Shown here one piece after another: positions 35,038-36,422 of a stretch of DNA of 36,422 nt (positions are counted from its first letter, which is position 1; the number at the start of each line of letters is the position of its first letter). Source of the stretch: Opitutaceae bacterium EW11 (GTDB lineage Bacteria; Verrucomicrobiota; Verrucomicrobiia; Opitutales; Opitutaceae); assembly GCA_003054665.1 (NCBI GenBank), contig QAYY01000011.1, positions 1-36,422 of the forward strand. The letters run 5' to 3'. Both the position numbers and the translations under genes were made by a program. A model generated the notes under the pieces. The model was not told the origin of the DNA. It saw only the letters and a program-made list of their open reading frames with translations, and did no database searches.

Positions 35038-36422
35038 ATGCACGGAAATCACTATAGTTCTCCTTCCAAGAGCAGGCTGAGTTGCTGTCTGTTGTTTGCG
35101 GCGATGACGACGGCCCTTCCTTTCGCTCGAGCAGATTTTAAGGACGACATCGGCTTCACGAAATTGAAAGGCGAATACGGAGCGTCTCTGCCTGACGGAA
35201 GCGGCGTCCGCCTCGTGCAGGTGGAGTACATTCGGAATAGTTCCTGGGCCCCGCAGATCACCGGTTATCTTGCAGGAAAGACAGTTACGTACCTTTCAAC
35301 CTACAATTCGACGGTCGCCTCTTCGCATGCCTACGAGGTGGCTGGTTATTTGCTCGGCTCGGGTCAGAGTATGACCTCAGCAATCTCGAGCTGGAAGGCC
35401 AGCGAAGCGTGGGCGTTCATGGGGCGCGGCAATTTGAACGGTGGGCGGAATCTGGCCCCGAGCGTCGCAAGCTGGGACGTTGAAAACCACAGCTGGGGCG
35501 GCACCGACATTATTGGCGGCCTCAACATGCTGCTGAAGGAGGATTATAGAATCGAACGCGATAATGTCATTGCGTGTGTGGGCGTTGATAATGGCTCCAC
35601 ACTGTCGATGGTAGTGGCAAATACCTATAACGCGATCGCGGTCGGCACGGCGACGGGCGGCAATCCTGCCTGCGGCACGACCTTTGATACTGTGGGTCGC
35701 ATGAAGCCCGATCTCGTAGGCACGGCGACCTGGACGAGTTATACAACTCCGATGGTGAGCTCGAGCGCGATGATTCTTGTTGGGGAAACGAATCGCACTC
35801 CGGCTCTAGCCGAAGCACGCAGCTCTCTTGTCATCAAAGCCTTGCTTATGGCCGGCGCCACGAAAAGTCAGTTTCCCAATTGGTCCCACAGCCCGCAGCG
35901 TCCCCTGGATCCCACCTTCGGCGCGGGACAGCTGAATATCTATAATAGTTATAAAGCCCTAGTCGCCGGAAAGCAGGCGTCTTCGCTTTCTTCGCAAGTC
36001 GGCCTGAATGGTTGGGACGTTAATTCCACCTCAACATCGGGACGGAAACTGTATTTCTTCTCCGTTCCTGCCGGGAAGCGGATGACGCTCTCGGCAGTGC
36101 TTACTTGGTATCGCCACGTTGTTCCTGATGCCCTGTGGAACGTCACTTCTCGCCTGGAGAATCTCGATCTCACTCTCTGGCATGCGGCCGGTTACCAACT
36201 GGGTGGCCAGGTAAGCAAGAGCGCGAGCACCATTGATAATGTGGAGCACGTTTATGAAACGACGCTCCTGGCCGGACAGTATGCCCTTGAGGTGAATGCC
36301 TCAGTCGCGGGTGAGAAATACGGAATCGCGTGGAAGTCGACGCTGGTCGATGACCCTAACTCCGTTGCGCCGACCAATACGACTCCGACAACCACGACGG
36401 ACACGACTACGACGACGCAGAC
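35038..36422 (+). CDS. Secreted subtilisin-like (S8) protein, truncated by the window end
   Basis: The open frame runs from the ATG at 35038 to the edge, 461 complete codons. Residues 1-32 are a signal peptide (KSRLSCCLLFAAMTTALPFA, then RAD). The peptidase-like part shows DGSGVRLVQVEY, where S8 enzymes have the catalytic Asp but Glu63 stands here; SSHAYEVAGYLLG with His97; ENHSWGGTD (149-157); VIACVGVDNG; and RMKPDLVG followed by TWTSYTTPMVSSSAM with the probable Ser234. The following region (about 330-440) is beta-rich (YFFSVPAGKRMTLSAVLTW, AGQYALEVNAS), like a pre-peptidase C-terminal or P-domain. The last residues are a Thr-rich linker. A C-terminal anchor, if any, is outside the window. 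Codon usage is less GC-biased than in neighbouring genes. Confidence 0.85.
   Translation, partial: MHGNHYSSPSKSRLSCCLLFAAMTTALPFARADFKDDIGFTKLKGEYGASLPDGSGVRLVQVEYIRNSSWAPQITGYLAGKTVTYLSTYNSTVASSHAYEVAGYLLGSGQSMTSAISSWKASEAWAFMGRGNLNGGRNLAPSVASWDVENHSWGGTDIIGGLNMLLKEDYRIERDNVIACVGVDNGSTLSMVVANTYNAIAVGTATGGNPACGTTFDTVGRMKPDLVGTATWTSYTTPMVSSSAMILVGETNRTPALAEARSSLVIKALLMAGATKSQFPNWSHSPQRPLDPTFGAGQLNIYNSYKALVAGKQASSLSSQVGLNGWDVNSTSTSGRKLYFFSVPAGKRMTLSAVLTWYRHVVPDALWNVTSRLENLDLTLWHAAGYQLGGQVSKSASTIDNVEHVYETTLLAGQYALEVNASVAGEKYGIAWKSTLVDDPNSVAPTNTTPTTTTDTTTTTQ

Overview
This window comes from a high-GC Gram-negative bacterium. The gene set suggests a member of the Verrucomicrobiota, most likely Opitutaceae-like: a two-subunit 2-oxoacid:ferredoxin oxidoreductase, pyruvate phosphate dikinase, MntR, TatC, an S8-like secreted peptidase and several orphan sensor and regulator genes. 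That placement is an inference from gene content, because no rRNA or other marker gene is present. No prophage, CRISPR array, tRNA or rRNA was recognised. The clear mobile DNA is at the left edge, with a compositionally distinct, more AT-rich segment at the right edge.

Left part (1-8.3 kb). The window opens inside an insertion sequence: the first 269 bases encode, on the minus strand, the zinc-finger N-terminus of an ISL3-type transposase. It is followed by an inositol monophosphatase family gene, a TudS-related putative desulfidase, an EamA transporter, a Dabb-domain protein, the ribosome-associated GTPase HflX, a class III aminotransferase (lysine 6-transaminase or GABA-transaminase type), an unrecognised lipoprotein with a possible Cys-His-Asp triad, a single-domain response regulator and a 70-residue four-cysteine protein.

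Middle (8.5-21 kb). An Uup-type ABC-F ATPase is followed by a PAS-PAS histidine kinase with an unusual HNxGN phosphoacceptor box. Next comes a WYL-type regulator followed by two VOC genes, one fused to an SRPBCC domain; a perfect 7-bp inverted repeat lies between the regulator and the VOC genes. Then come korAB, a DoxX protein, and a KimA-type potassium transporter whose leader carries a clear ydaO-type cyclic-di-AMP riboswitch. This riboswitch-transporter unit is the best-supported regulatory system in the window.

Right part (21-36.4 kb). An exported M2 (ACE-like) dipeptidase is divergent from a tightly overlapping three-gene RND efflux operon (lipoprotein adaptor, inner-membrane pump, TolC-like channel). 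ppdK follows on the minus strand with a textbook intrinsic terminator and a 17-nt palindrome in its leader. After tatC comes a minus-strand run of a family-2 glycosyltransferase, a small two-helix membrane protein and mntR. The window ends in the first 461 codons of a secreted subtilisin-like protein that has Glu where the catalytic Asp is expected and ends in a Thr-rich stretch.
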